Assembly (NCBI RefSeq): GCF_014873145.1
Contig: NZ_JADBEK010000001.1
Coordinates: 1,736,001 to 1,800,000, forward strand
From: Nonomuraea angiospora
Lineage (GTDB): Bacteria; Actinomycetota; Actinomycetes; Streptosporangiales; Streptosporangiaceae
Length of the DNA: 64,000 nt
Direction: 5' to 3'
Shown in pieces: positions 1-6,796 of the stretch. A program made the position numbers and the translations under genes. Numbering within the stretch: the first letter of the stretch is position 1; every line of letters starts with the position of its first letter. The notes under the pieces were generated by a model. The model did not search any database. It worked only from the letters and a program-made list of their open reading frames with translations, and was not told the origin of the DNA.

Positions 1-687
1 CTGGGGCCGACGACCCTGCCCCAGACCGGCTATCTCGGCAATCTCCTGCGCGGCTACGTGCCGCTGGGCGGGCTGAGCCCCCAGCATTTCCTCGGGCGCT
101 ACTGGGACTACGTCGTGAACAACTATCGTTTCCCGCCCGACGCCGGATTCGCCCGTTCCGGCGATTATCCCAACGGCAGGCTGCTGCTCAAGACGACGTT
201 TCTCCAGCCTGGCATGAGACTCGACCGTTTCGGCGGCTACACCGGGTCATTCTTGGCGCCCTTGGGCGACCTCTACACCAGACGCTCGCTGCCACCCCGG
301 AATCTCAACACCAACCCGCAGGATCCGGAGCACCTGTGCAACTATCATGCGTTCCGGGTGCTCAAGTCGTTCCGCGTCGACGTGGGCCCGGCGGCGCCCG
401 CCTTTGAGCAGCCAGGCGGCGGCACGCAATATCACGTGCTCAGCAAGTACATTCCCGAAGCTCCTCAGACCAGCGACGAAGTCCCGATCAGCTGGCTGCT
501 GCAGAACGGCTATCTGGAAGAGATCGAGCCGGTCACCGTAACCGACCTCGTTGCCGGCTATCCCATCACCAAAAGCGGCACAGTGAGCAACCAGAACACC
601 GCCGTCGGCCGCGTCACGACCCCGCGGACCATGAGCGTCAAGGCCGGCGGACACCAGCCGAGCCGGGCACTCGCCGGAAAGGTGTGA
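1..687 (+). CDS. TNT-type NAD+ glycohydrolase toxin domain protein, 5' end outside window
   Basis: The reading frame is open from base 1, so the N-terminus lies outside the window; a GTG at 58 is only an internal option. The visible 228 residues match the TNT domain (tuberculosis necrotizing toxin family, NAD+/NADP+ glycohydrolases). I see YRFPPDAGF, then PGMRLDRFGG with the family Arg and Tyr region, a RSLPP motif, a YHAFRVL strand and the glycine-rich QPGGGTQYHV motif holding the conserved Gln. The family normally hydrolyses NAD+ in target cells or phagocytes after export. About 50 residues of unrecognised basic tail follow the domain, which is unusual because TNT is normally C-terminal. 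No small immunity-type gene follows on the same strand; the next gene is convergent. The delivery domain cannot be judged here. Confidence 0.8.
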   Translation: MGPTTLPQTGYLGNLLRGYVPLGGLSPQHFLGRYWDYVVNNYRFPPDAGFARSGDYPNGRLLLKTTFLQPGMRLDRFGGYTGSFLAPLGDLYTRRSLPPRNLNTNPQDPEHLCNYHAFRVLKSFRVDVGPAAPAFEQPGGGTQYHVLSKYIPEAPQTSDEVPISWLLQNGYLEEIEPVTVTDLVAGYPITKSGTVSNQNTAVGRVTTPRTMSVKAGGHQPSRALAGKV

Positions 688-800
688 CGGGAAAGGCTCG
701 CCTGTCCGCTGAGGCGCGGCAGATCGGCCGGCAAGGGCGGCGCTCGCCTTCAGTGGCCTCCCACTGGAGGCGAGCGGCCGGGCCCGGCCCCGCCGCCGCG

Positions 801-1715
801 TCATCGGACACGTGCGCCTGGGGTGCGGCGGAGTGGCCGTCTCCTCGGCGCGCTGACCACGCTCACCGGGCAGTGCGCTCGTTGCAGCACCCCACGGCTG
901 ACGGAGCCCAGCATCGCGGAGGTGAACCCACCGAGCCCGCGCGAACCCACCACCACGAGATCGGCGACCCGGGAGGCGGCCGCCAGGGCCGGAACGGGGT
1001 GCTCGTCGACGATCGACTCGATCAGCTCGACATCCGGGTATTTCTCCCGCCGGAGCGCCAGACGCCGTCCGATCTCATCGGCCTCGCCGACCGGCAACGG
1101 CCCGTACCCGACGGGGTGCGGAGCCGTGTACGGATATCGCCTGCCGTACAGGACCCGAAGGCGCGCCCGCCGGGCGACCGCCTGCGCCAGCGCGTACTCC
1201 AGCGCCATGTCCGCGCACGGCGAGGCGTCGTAGCCCACCACGATCTCCCCGCTGCCGTCGCGCGGGGGCCTCCTGACGACCACCACGGGGCTCTCGGCGT
1301 ACCCGGCGAGGCCGAACCCGACCGAGCCGAGCACCAGCCCGGCGAAACCGCCCAGTCCCCGGCTGCCCACCACGACGGTGTCGGCCGTCTCCGACTCGCT
1401 CCTGAGCCGCTCGATCACCGCCCCGGTGACCAGGGCCGTCGAGGTTCGCGCGCCGGGGGCGAGCTCGTGCGCGCGATCGGCCGCAGCCGCGAGCAGCCTG
1501 TCGCACCGCTCGGTCAGGGTCTCCTGGTCGCTCGATGCGCTGAGCGGACGCTCGGCCAGCCAGGGCTCGCGTACGTGGACGATGCGCAGCGGCAGCTCTC
1601 GGCGTCCGGCGTCGCCGGCGGCCCAGGCGAGCGCCGCCCACGCGGTCCGCGAACCGTCGACTCCCACGACGACCGCTCCGTTCATCGCCGCCCTTTCGCC
1701 GGTCCTCGTACTCAT
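801..1715 (-). CDS. Universal stress protein, tandem UspA domains
   Basis: The 304-residue protein has two UspA folds. The first starts VVVGVDGSRTAWAALAWAA near residue 14 and ends with the ATP-binding signature GSRGLGGFAGLVLGS; the second starts at IVVGYDASPCADMALEYAL and carries GSRGLGGFTSAMLGSVS. Both signatures fit G-x2-G-x9-G-S, so nucleotide binding is likely. Tandem USPs of this kind are cytoplasmic proteins of the actinobacterial hypoxia/dormancy response. It is divergent from a tiny membrane peptide, and two copies of the locus dyad lie between them. The start at 1715 includes a few extra residues; the second methionine (MNGAVVVGVDG) could be the true start. A similar USP lies at 3388-4230. 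Confidence 0.92.
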   Translation of the reverse strand: MSTRTGERAAMNGAVVVGVDGSRTAWAALAWAAGDAGRRELPLRIVHVREPWLAERPLSASSDQETLTERCDRLLAAAADRAHELAPGARTSTALVTGAVIERLRSESETADTVVVGSRGLGGFAGLVLGSVGFGLAGYAESPVVVVRRPPRDGSGEIVVGYDASPCADMALEYALAQAVARRARLRVLYGRRYPYTAPHPVGYGPLPVGEADEIGRRLALRREKYPDVELIESIVDEHPVPALAAASRVADLVVVGSRGLGGFTSAMLGSVSRGVLQRAHCPVSVVSAPRRRPLRRTPGARVR

Positions 1716-1771
1716 ATCTCCAGCTCACGCCCGGCGAGGCCACGTCTCCAGGGGAGGAAGTCCTCTCCGCG

Positions 1772-1816
1772 AGGGACCATTGGGCTCCACGACCGATACC
1801 CGGGACCTTCGCCTCT
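1772..1816. promoter_or_regulatory. Two DosR/OsdR-like dyads between usp and small membrane peptide gene
   Basis: The sites are AGGGACCATTGGGCTC at 1772-1787 and CGGGACCTTCGCCTCT at 1801-1816, 29 bp apart. Against the locus consensus AGGGACCTTCGGCCCT they score 11/16 and 13/16 by eye. They lie in the divergent promoter region, 56 bp upstream of the usp start. Binding by a DosR-type response regulator is inference. Confidence 0.5.
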
Positions 1817-1878
1817 GGTGCGACCGGTGGCCGGTGGCGTGGGCTGGAAGTGCCAGGTCTCCTCGGGAAGGGGCCGTC

Positions 1879-1971
1879 ATGGATTGGCCGCCTGTCGCGA
1901 TCGTCATCGTCTCCGTGATCCTGGGTGTGGCGGTCGTCGTCACGACGTTCATCGCCCGTCCCAGGAAGTAG
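1879..1971 (+). CDS. 30-residue single-pass membrane peptide
   Basis: The ATG at 1879 follows a purine-rich GGGAAGGGG about 5 bases upstream. The product is 30 residues: MDWPP, an unbroken run of about 19 hydrophobic residues (AIVIVSVILGVAVVVTTF), then the basic tail IARPRK. This is the form of a small inner-membrane peptide with positive-inside tail. The stop is followed after 3 bases by a perfect 11-bp hairpin, so the transcription unit looks complete: dyad sites, ribosome site, small gene, terminator. I do not recognise a family. Its place in the stress island suggests a role in membrane or respiratory adaptation, but this is inference from context only. Confidence 0.5.
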   Translation: MDWPPVAIVIVSVILGVAVVVTTFIARPRK

Positions 1972-1974
1972 ACG

Positions 1975-2002
1975 ACGCCCACCCCTTCCGAGGGGTGGGC
2001 GT
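1975..2002. terminator. Bidirectional hairpin between convergent genes
   Basis: The arms ACGCCCACCCC (1975-1985) and GGGGTGGGCGT (1992-2002) are perfectly complementary over 11 bp with a 6-base loop. The hairpin sits between the stop of the small peptide gene and the stop of doxX (opposite strand), so it can serve both. There is no T-run, as is usual in actinomycetes. Confidence 0.75.
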
Positions 2003-2015
2003 GGGGATCGCCAGG

Positions 2016-2540
2016 CTACCTGAGGTAGGGGTTACGCCGGATGATCGGGAGGTTGCCGAGTCCGAGGGTGGTTCCCGCGTCGGCGAGGGCGAGGCCGGCC
2101 AGGACGACGGAGTAGACGATGTGCTCGTCCATGAACGGGTTGTTGGCCAGGGGCAGCTCGGCCGCCCACATGAGAACCAGCATCAGGCTGCCGGTGACCG
2201 CGGCGATCCTGATCCCGACGCCCAGGGCCAGCGCCAGGCCGATGCCCAGCAGGCCGGCCATGAACAGCCAGTCCACCCACGGCTGCCCGGCCAGCGAGCC
2301 GAAGAAGCCGCCCAGCGCGTTCTCGCCGGTGCCCTTGAGGAACCCGGTCGTCGGGCTGCCTCCGGAGATCCAGGCGCGTTCGGCCGGGGTGGCTAATCCC
2401 CAGCCGAAGGTCTTGTCCAGGAACGCCCACAGGAAGATCCAGCCGATCGAGATCCGGGCGATCGCCCAGACGTAGCCGACGGGACGGCGTGCGGTGGCGG
2501 CGCCGGTCTGCGTGACGGGCCTGTTGACAGTGGCGGCCAT
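2016..2540 (-). CDS. DoxX-family membrane protein
   Basis: I chose the ATG at 2540 (MAATVNRPV) because AAAGGGGGC lies just upstream; a longer frame to 2579 has no such site. The 174-residue product has four hydrophobic segments, roughly at residues 25-45, 90-110, 115-135 and 145-162, and the DoxX-like start of the first helix, ARISIGWIFLWAFLDKTFGWG. DoxX/DoxD relatives are membrane proteins linked to thiosulfate:quinone oxidoreductase or to oxidative-stress complexes. A 50-residue extracytoplasmic loop (AERAWISGGSPTTGFLKGT onward) follows helix 1, which is typical of the thiosulfate-type DoxD subgroup. It lies downstream of the CBS-BON gene on the same strand, 94 bp away, and may be read with it. 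Confidence 0.8.
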   Translation of the reverse strand: MAATVNRPVTQTGAATARRPVGYVWAIARISIGWIFLWAFLDKTFGWGLATPAERAWISGGSPTTGFLKGTGENALGGFFGSLAGQPWVDWLFMAGLLGIGLALALGVGIRIAAVTGSLMLVLMWAAELPLANNPFMDEHIVYSVVLAGLALADAGTTLGLGNLPIIRRNPYLR

Positions 2541-2634
2541 GACGGCCCCCTTTCCATGGGAATCGATCGTTCTTGTCACACCTCAAGCACACCGTCCGTT
2601 GCTCGTGCTTGGGGTGCGGTTGCCGGACGGCCCT

Positions 2635-3291
2635 CTACATCCCCGAGGGGAGGATGAGGAGGTCGTCCTTGTCGAAGGTGATCTCGGATCTCACGTCCAC
2701 GACCCCCTCGATCAGCCGGATCTGCTCCGTCAGCGCGAGGGCCTGAGATTTCCACTCGACCACGCCGCCGATCGTCACCACCCCCTGGTGGATGCCGACG
2801 GTGAACGCCGCGGGATCCGGCAGGACGGCTCTGATGTCCGCGGCCAGTTCCTCGGCCGGACGGATGAAGACGCGCAGCACATCGCGCTGGTGGAGGGTGC
2901 CGACGATGCGCCCGGTGTCCATGTCGATCACGGGCAGTTGCTTGACGCGCTTGGCGTGCATCAGCCGGGCCGCGTCCCGCACCGAGGTGCCCGGCGTGAC
3001 GGTGATCACCGGGGAGGTCATCAGCTGAGCCGCCGTCACGCCCGCCGCCTTCCGGTGCTCCTGCTGCCGCCGGCGGGACTCGAAGATCGGCACGCCGAGC
3101 CTGACCGTGTCGGCCTCCTTGAGGAGCAGATCGTCTTCGGAGACGACTCCCACGGGCCGTCGGTAAGCGTCGATCACGGTGACCGCGCCCACCGCGAACC
3201 GCTCCATGGCCTCCACGATCTCGGTGAAGGAGGCCTCCTTCAGCACGGCGATGGCCACCCGGCCCATGATGTCCTTGACTTCGAGTGACAT
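2635..3291 (-). CDS. CBS-pair and BON domain protein
   Basis: The start at 3291 (MSLEVKDIMG) is set by GGAGGTGG seven bases upstream; a longer frame to 3369 would read through the hairpin leader. The 218-residue product has two CBS motifs (about residues 4-60 with VTVIDAYRRPVGVVSEDDLL, and 75-132 with QLPVIDMDTGRIVGTLHQRDVL) followed by a BON domain (about 140-205, with VTIGGVVEWKSQALALTEQIRLIEGVVDV as its core pattern). CBS pairs bind adenosyl nucleotides, and BON domains bind membranes or hydrophobic ligands. A cytoplasmic sensor of energy state near the membrane is a reasonable guess. Such genes are common beside USPs, as with the hypoxic response proteins of mycobacteria. Confidence 0.9.
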   Translation of the reverse strand: MSLEVKDIMGRVAIAVLKEASFTEIVEAMERFAVGAVTVIDAYRRPVGVVSEDDLLLKEADTVRLGVPIFESRRRQQEHRKAAGVTAAQLMTSPVITVTPGTSVRDAARLMHAKRVKQLPVIDMDTGRIVGTLHQRDVLRVFIRPAEELAADIRAVLPDPAAFTVGIHQGVVTIGGVVEWKSQALALTEQIRLIEGVVDVRSEITFDKDDLLILPSGM

Positions 3292-3314
3292 GACTCCACC
3301 TCCGCTTTCACGAT

Positions 3315-3353
3315 CTGCCGGAGCGGCCTGCTCCGGCAGTGGCCAACGTCCCC
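3315..3353 (-). promoter_or_regulatory. Leader hairpin and weak DosR-like dyad upstream of the CBS-BON gene
   Basis: CTGCCGGAG (3315-3323) pairs perfectly with CTCCGGCAG (3331-3339) around a 7-base loop, 24 bases before the CBS start codon. It can end usp transcription from upstream or act as an attenuator. Overlapping its outer edge, the minus strand reads GGGGACGTTGGCCACT (3338-3353), which matches the locus dyad at about 11/16. Confidence 0.45.
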
Positions 3354-3387
3354 GATGCCGGGTGACCAAGGTCCTGACCGGCGCTGA

Positions 3388-4230
3388 TCAGGCCCGGACC
3401 ACCGCCACCGGGCAGTGCGCGTGGTGCAGGACACCCCGGCTGACCGAGCCGAGCAGCATCGAGCCCACGGCTCCGCGCCCGTGCGAGCCCACCACCAGCA
3501 GGTCCGCCCGCTCGGACGCGTCGGTGAGCGCTTCGACCGGATGGGCGGACTGGACGTCCTCGACCACCTTCACCTCCGGGTGGTCATCGCTGAAGATCTT
3601 CACCCGGTCGCGGACGAGCTGATGCTGCGCCGTACGGATCTCGTCCATGTCGTACGCGATCTCCGGCGCGAAGGCGTGCACCGGCAGCTGCCAGGCGTGC
3701 ACCACCCGCAGCGTGCTCCCGCGCAGCTTCGCCTGCCCGAAGGCGTAGGCCAGCGCGGGCTCGCACTGCGGCGAGTCGTCCACCCCGACCACGACCTCCT
3801 GGAACACCGGCCGCCGCTCCCCGCGCACCACCACGACGGGACAGGGCACGTGGCCGGCCACTTTCATGCTGACGGAGCCCAGCAGCGCGCCGGCGAACCC
3901 GCCCAGCCCCCGGCTGCCGACCACGACCTCGGTGGCGTCCTTGGCCTGCTCACGCAGGACCTCGGCGGGCGAGCCCTCGACGTCCTCGGTCGTGACCTCG
4001 ACGGCGAGCTGCCGCTCGTGTACGAGCACCTCCGCCTCGCACAGGATCCTGCGCCCCTCGCGCCGCAGCGCGTCCGGGAGAGCGTCGATGGAGTATTTGC
4101 GGATCTGGTACGGCGAGCGGTCCACCGCATGGACGATCCGCAGCGGCACTCGCATCCGGAACGCGTCGTCGGCCGCCCATTCCAGCGCGGCGCGCGAATT
4201 CTCCGAGCCGTCGGCTCCTACGATGATCAC
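3388..4230 (-). CDS. Universal stress protein, tandem UspA domains
   Basis: The 280-residue protein starts directly with the first UspA strand, MIIVGADGSENSRAALEWA. Two nucleotide-binding signatures are visible, GSRGLGGFAGALLGSVS near residue 115 and GSHGRGAVGSMLLGSVSRG near 255, both of the ATP-binding type. It is a paralogue of the usp at 801-1715 and reads toward the CBS-BON gene 96 bp away. Its promoter region, shared with the divergent HTH-PPOx gene, holds the two best dyad sites of the locus, so it is the most likely direct target of the proposed hypoxia or redox regulator. Confidence 0.93.
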   Translation of the reverse strand: MIIVGADGSENSRAALEWAADDAFRMRVPLRIVHAVDRSPYQIRKYSIDALPDALRREGRRILCEAEVLVHERQLAVEVTTEDVEGSPAEVLREQAKDATEVVVGSRGLGGFAGALLGSVSMKVAGHVPCPVVVVRGERRPVFQEVVVGVDDSPQCEPALAYAFGQAKLRGSTLRVVHAWQLPVHAFAPEIAYDMDEIRTAQHQLVRDRVKIFSDDHPEVKVVEDVQSAHPVEALTDASERADLLVVGSHGRGAVGSMLLGSVSRGVLHHAHCPVAVVRA

Positions 4231-4281
4231 GATACGCCTCCTTCGTCACCTCCATCCCACCCGCTCGCGCCCGCCCGCAGC

Positions 4282-4319
4282 AGGGCCGGAGGTCGGTCCG
4301 GCAAGGGCCGAAGGACCCT
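4282..4319. promoter_or_regulatory. Tandem DosR/OsdR-like dyads in a divergent promoter
   Basis: On the minus strand 4304-4319 reads AGGGTCCTTCGGCCCT, 15/16 to the locus consensus, and 4282-4297 reads ACCGACCTCCGGCCCT, 13/16. The two sites start 22 bp apart, close to two helical turns, which suits cooperative binding of dimers. They lie 52 bp upstream of usp and 57 bp upstream of the HTH-PPOx start. Confidence 0.6.
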
Positions 4320-4375
4320 GTCCGCCGAACGGGCGGCTGGCTAGCTTCGTGGACATGACGAGGGAGGACGCACTC

Positions 4376-5023
4376 ATGACCGGTACCGGCGACTTCGGGC
4401 GTCGCATCAGCTACCACCGTCACAGGCTCGGCCTCACCCCCGGACAGGTGGCCGACCGGGCGGACATGTCCGCCGGATACGTCCAGCACCTCGAAGGCCA
4501 TCTGGGCACTCCTGACACGGGCACGGTGACCCGCCTGGCCGCCGCCCTCGAGACGACGGTCGAGGACCTGCTGGGCGGCGGGCGCGACCGACCGCCCGGC
4601 CCCGGATCCGGCGCGGCCGACGCGGTCCTGGAGGTGCTCGACCCCGAGGAGTGCCTGCGGCTGGTCGCGCCGGGCGGGATCGGCCGGGTGGCGTTCAACG
4701 GCCCGGAGGGGCCCACGGTGCTGCCGGTGAACTACAAGGTCCACGACGGCGCCATCGTCTTCCGCACCGCCCACGGCGGCCCCATGGACCAGGACCTGCG
4801 CACCGGTGCGGAAGGGGTGGAGATCAAGATCGGCTTCCAGGTCGACCGGATCGACGAAGCCCGGCGGGAGGGCTGGAGCGTGCTCGTCCAGGGCCCCGCC
4901 CACCACGTGCCCGAGGACGAGGCCGTCCAGGCCGACGTCACCCCGTGGGCGGGGGGCGAGCGCCGGCTCTACATCCGGATCATCCCGCACCGCATCACGG
5001 GCCGCCGCATCCACGGCCTCTGA
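4376..5023 (+). CDS. HTH (XRE) and pyridoxamine 5'-phosphate oxidase-like flavin protein
   Basis: The ATG at 4376 has GGGAGG eight bases upstream; an ATG at 4355 lacks a ribosome site. The 215-residue protein has an N-terminal XRE helix-turn-helix (residues about 5-65, LGLTPGQVADRADMSAGYVQHLE) and a C-terminal split-barrel of the PPOx/FMN-binding type (about 85-210, GRVAFNGPEGPTVLPVNYKVHDGAIVFRT). The fold binds FMN, F420 or heme in relatives. Fusion with an HTH suggests a redox-sensing regulator. A PPOx-like gene next to a triacylglycerol synthase is also found in the DosR regulon of Mycobacterium tuberculosis. It converges with the WS/DGAT gene, 11 bp away. Confidence 0.88.
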   Translation: MTGTGDFGRRISYHRHRLGLTPGQVADRADMSAGYVQHLEGHLGTPDTGTVTRLAAALETTVEDLLGGGRDRPPGPGSGAADAVLEVLDPEECLRLVAPGGIGRVAFNGPEGPTVLPVNYKVHDGAIVFRTAHGGPMDQDLRTGAEGVEIKIGFQVDRIDEARREGWSVLVQGPAHHVPEDEAVQADVTPWAGGERRLYIRIIPHRITGRRIHGL

Positions 5024-5034
5024 GCAGCCCCGCC

Positions 5035-6429
5035 CTAGGTCCTCCTCCGGCTCGGGCTGAGCTCCTCCAGGGCCTCGCGCAGGTAGCCGGGAAAGGCCCA
5101 CACGTCGGGAACCAGCTCCCCGCAGGCGGTGAACCCGACGTCGAGGCGCCCGTCGTAGGAGAAGGCCGTGATGTTGACGGCGCCGCTCACGTCGGTGACC
5201 ACGGACACCGGGTAGTGCGCGAGCAGCCTGACCCCGGCGATCCGCAACGGGAACTGCGGGCCCGGAACGTTGGAGACGACCACGTTGACGGGCGGCCCCG
5301 TACGCCCCAGAAGATCAAGCGCGGCGCGGTCGGCCAGGCCGTTCAGGGCGGCGGGCATGCTCTCGCTCAGGTCACGCAGCAAGCGCGCGGGGGTCAGGGC
5401 GAACCGTTCCTTGAGCTGCCGCATCCCCTCGCTCACGAGTTCGAGCCGCCTGCGGGGATCGTCCACGTGCGTGGGCAACGGTGTGATCATCATGGTGACC
5501 TGGTTGCCCTCGTTCACGCCCTCCTGGCCGCGTACGGAGAACGGCACCCCCGCGACCAGGGGGATCTCCGGCAGCGCCGCGTGAGCCAGCAGCCAGCGCC
5601 GCAACGCGGAGGCCGCGAGCGCCATCACGACGTCGTTCACCGTGACGCCGAAGGCGTTCTTGACCCGTTTGATCTCCTTCAGCGACAGCTCGGCGAAGGC
5701 GTAACGGCGGCGGGAGGAGACCGGGCCGCTGAGCGGGGTGTGCGGGGCCTCCAGGTCCGGCAGTTCGGGCCGGGGTTCACGCCGGATCAGCCGCGCGACG
5801 CCGCTCGCGCCGGGCAGCCGGGAGATGACGGGGAGCTGGTCCAGCACCGGCAGGGCCTCCCCGGCGAACCGCAGCAGGTGCGCGGGATTCCCCGCGAGGT
5901 GCCAGGCGCTCCTGGCCAGCATGCGCCACAGCCCCGGAGGGGCTTCGAGCTCGTACGAGGCCGCTTCGGGCACGGGATCCATGAGCGCGGCCAGCACCTC
6001 CGCCCCCGTGAGCCCGTCGACGGCGGCGTGGTGGACCTTGGCGTAGATGCCGCAGCGGCCCCCGGCCAGGCCGTGGATCAGGTACATCTCCCACAGGGGA
6101 CGGCTCCGGTCCAGCCGGCGCTCGTGCAGGCGGGCCACCTGCTCGCCCAGCTGCTCATCGTCGCCCGGAGGGGGCAGGGTGAGCTCCCGGACGTGATGGT
6201 CCAGGTCCACCTCGCCCTCGTCGGCCCAGTACGGGTGGTCCAGGCCGAGGGGCACGTGGACCAGGCGCTGGCGTAGCTGCGGCACCCCGGCCATCCGCTC
6301 CGCCAGCCTGCGCTGGATCCTCTTCCTGGACAGGTCCTTGTACAGCACGGCCAGGCCGCCGACGTTCGCGACGTTGGTGGCGGTCTCGAAGTTGAGGAAC
6401 TGCGCGTCCAGCGCGCTGAGCTGCCGCAT
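5035..6429 (-). CDS. Wax ester synthase / diacylglycerol acyltransferase (WS/DGAT)
   Basis: I chose the ATG at 6429 (MRQLSALDAQFLNFET) after the purine-rich GGTGGGGGGAG. The 464-residue product is full length for bacterial WS/DGAT. The active-site motif HHxxxDG is present as KVHHAAVDGLTG near residue 133, and the C-terminal PLRIAGVRLLAHYPVS region is typical. The enzyme joins acyl-CoA to diacylglycerol or fatty alcohol at the membrane, giving storage triacylglycerol or wax. In actinobacteria this marks entry into hypoxic or non-growing states. It fits with the USP, CBS and PPOx neighbours. A weaker copy of the locus dyad lies 31 bases upstream of its start. Confidence 0.95.
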   Translation of the reverse strand: MRQLSALDAQFLNFETATNVANVGGLAVLYKDLSRKRIQRRLAERMAGVPQLRQRLVHVPLGLDHPYWADEGEVDLDHHVRELTLPPPGDDEQLGEQVARLHERRLDRSRPLWEMYLIHGLAGGRCGIYAKVHHAAVDGLTGAEVLAALMDPVPEAASYELEAPPGLWRMLARSAWHLAGNPAHLLRFAGEALPVLDQLPVISRLPGASGVARLIRREPRPELPDLEAPHTPLSGPVSSRRRYAFAELSLKEIKRVKNAFGVTVNDVVMALAASALRRWLLAHAALPEIPLVAGVPFSVRGQEGVNEGNQVTMMITPLPTHVDDPRRRLELVSEGMRQLKERFALTPARLLRDLSESMPAALNGLADRAALDLLGRTGPPVNVVVSNVPGPQFPLRIAGVRLLAHYPVSVVTDVSGAVNITAFSYDGRLDVGFTACGELVPDVWAFPGYLREALEELSPSRRRT

Positions 6430-6459
6430 GTCTCCCCCCACCTCAGGCGGGCTCGCTAC

Positions 6460-6475
6460 AGGGACCGCTACCCCT
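6460..6475 (-). promoter_or_regulatory. Weak DosR-like dyad upstream of the WS/DGAT gene
   Basis: AGGGACCGCTACCCCT matches the locus consensus at the outer positions (11/16). It lies 31 bases upstream of the WS/DGAT start. Its score alone is poor; the position and company make it worth listing. Confidence 0.35.
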
Positions 6476-6673
6476 CATCCCACCGTGCGTCACCGCGCCG
6501 CCCCGACGCAAACGGATCCGAGGGGCTGAGAGCGGGACGGAACGGGCCTGGCGCGAGCGACGCGCGACCTCCTATGGAGACGCCGGAGAGCAGTATCGCG
6601 CGGCCAGAGCCCACCCTGTCAGAACGGTGGGACGTCGCACGCACCTGACCCGCTTGCGCCAACCCTACATTAC

Positions 6674-6687
6674 TGTAAGTATTTACA
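6674..6687. promoter_or_regulatory. TGTAA-N4-TTACA operator-like palindrome upstream of the ABC operon
   Basis: TGTAA (6674-6678) and TTACA (6683-6687) form a perfect dyad, nested in a second pair TTAC (6670-6673) and GTAA (6690-6693). This is an A/T-rich island in GC-rich DNA, 110 bp before the first gene of the peptide-type ABC importer. No regulator gene is adjacent. The rest of 6476-6796 holds no gene that I can support. Confidence 0.5.
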
Positions 6688-6796
6688 AGGTAACCCATTG
6701 TGCATGATCCCTCCAGGAGGCGCCTCCGCCGGGCGGCGAGGTCCCGATCACCGGCCTCGGCGCGCTCGCCAATCCCCTCACGCCCAGGGAGGCCCC

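Noticed and set aside
684..2396. Long open frame on the plus strand across the first usp and doxX
   Set aside because: It is antisense to clear UspA and DoxX genes, its product is low-complexity Arg/Gly/Pro-rich, and GC skew explains the missing stops.
4651..6276. Long plus-strand frame antisense to the WS/DGAT gene
   Set aside because: Shadow of a well-supported gene; composition is that of reversed GC-rich codons.
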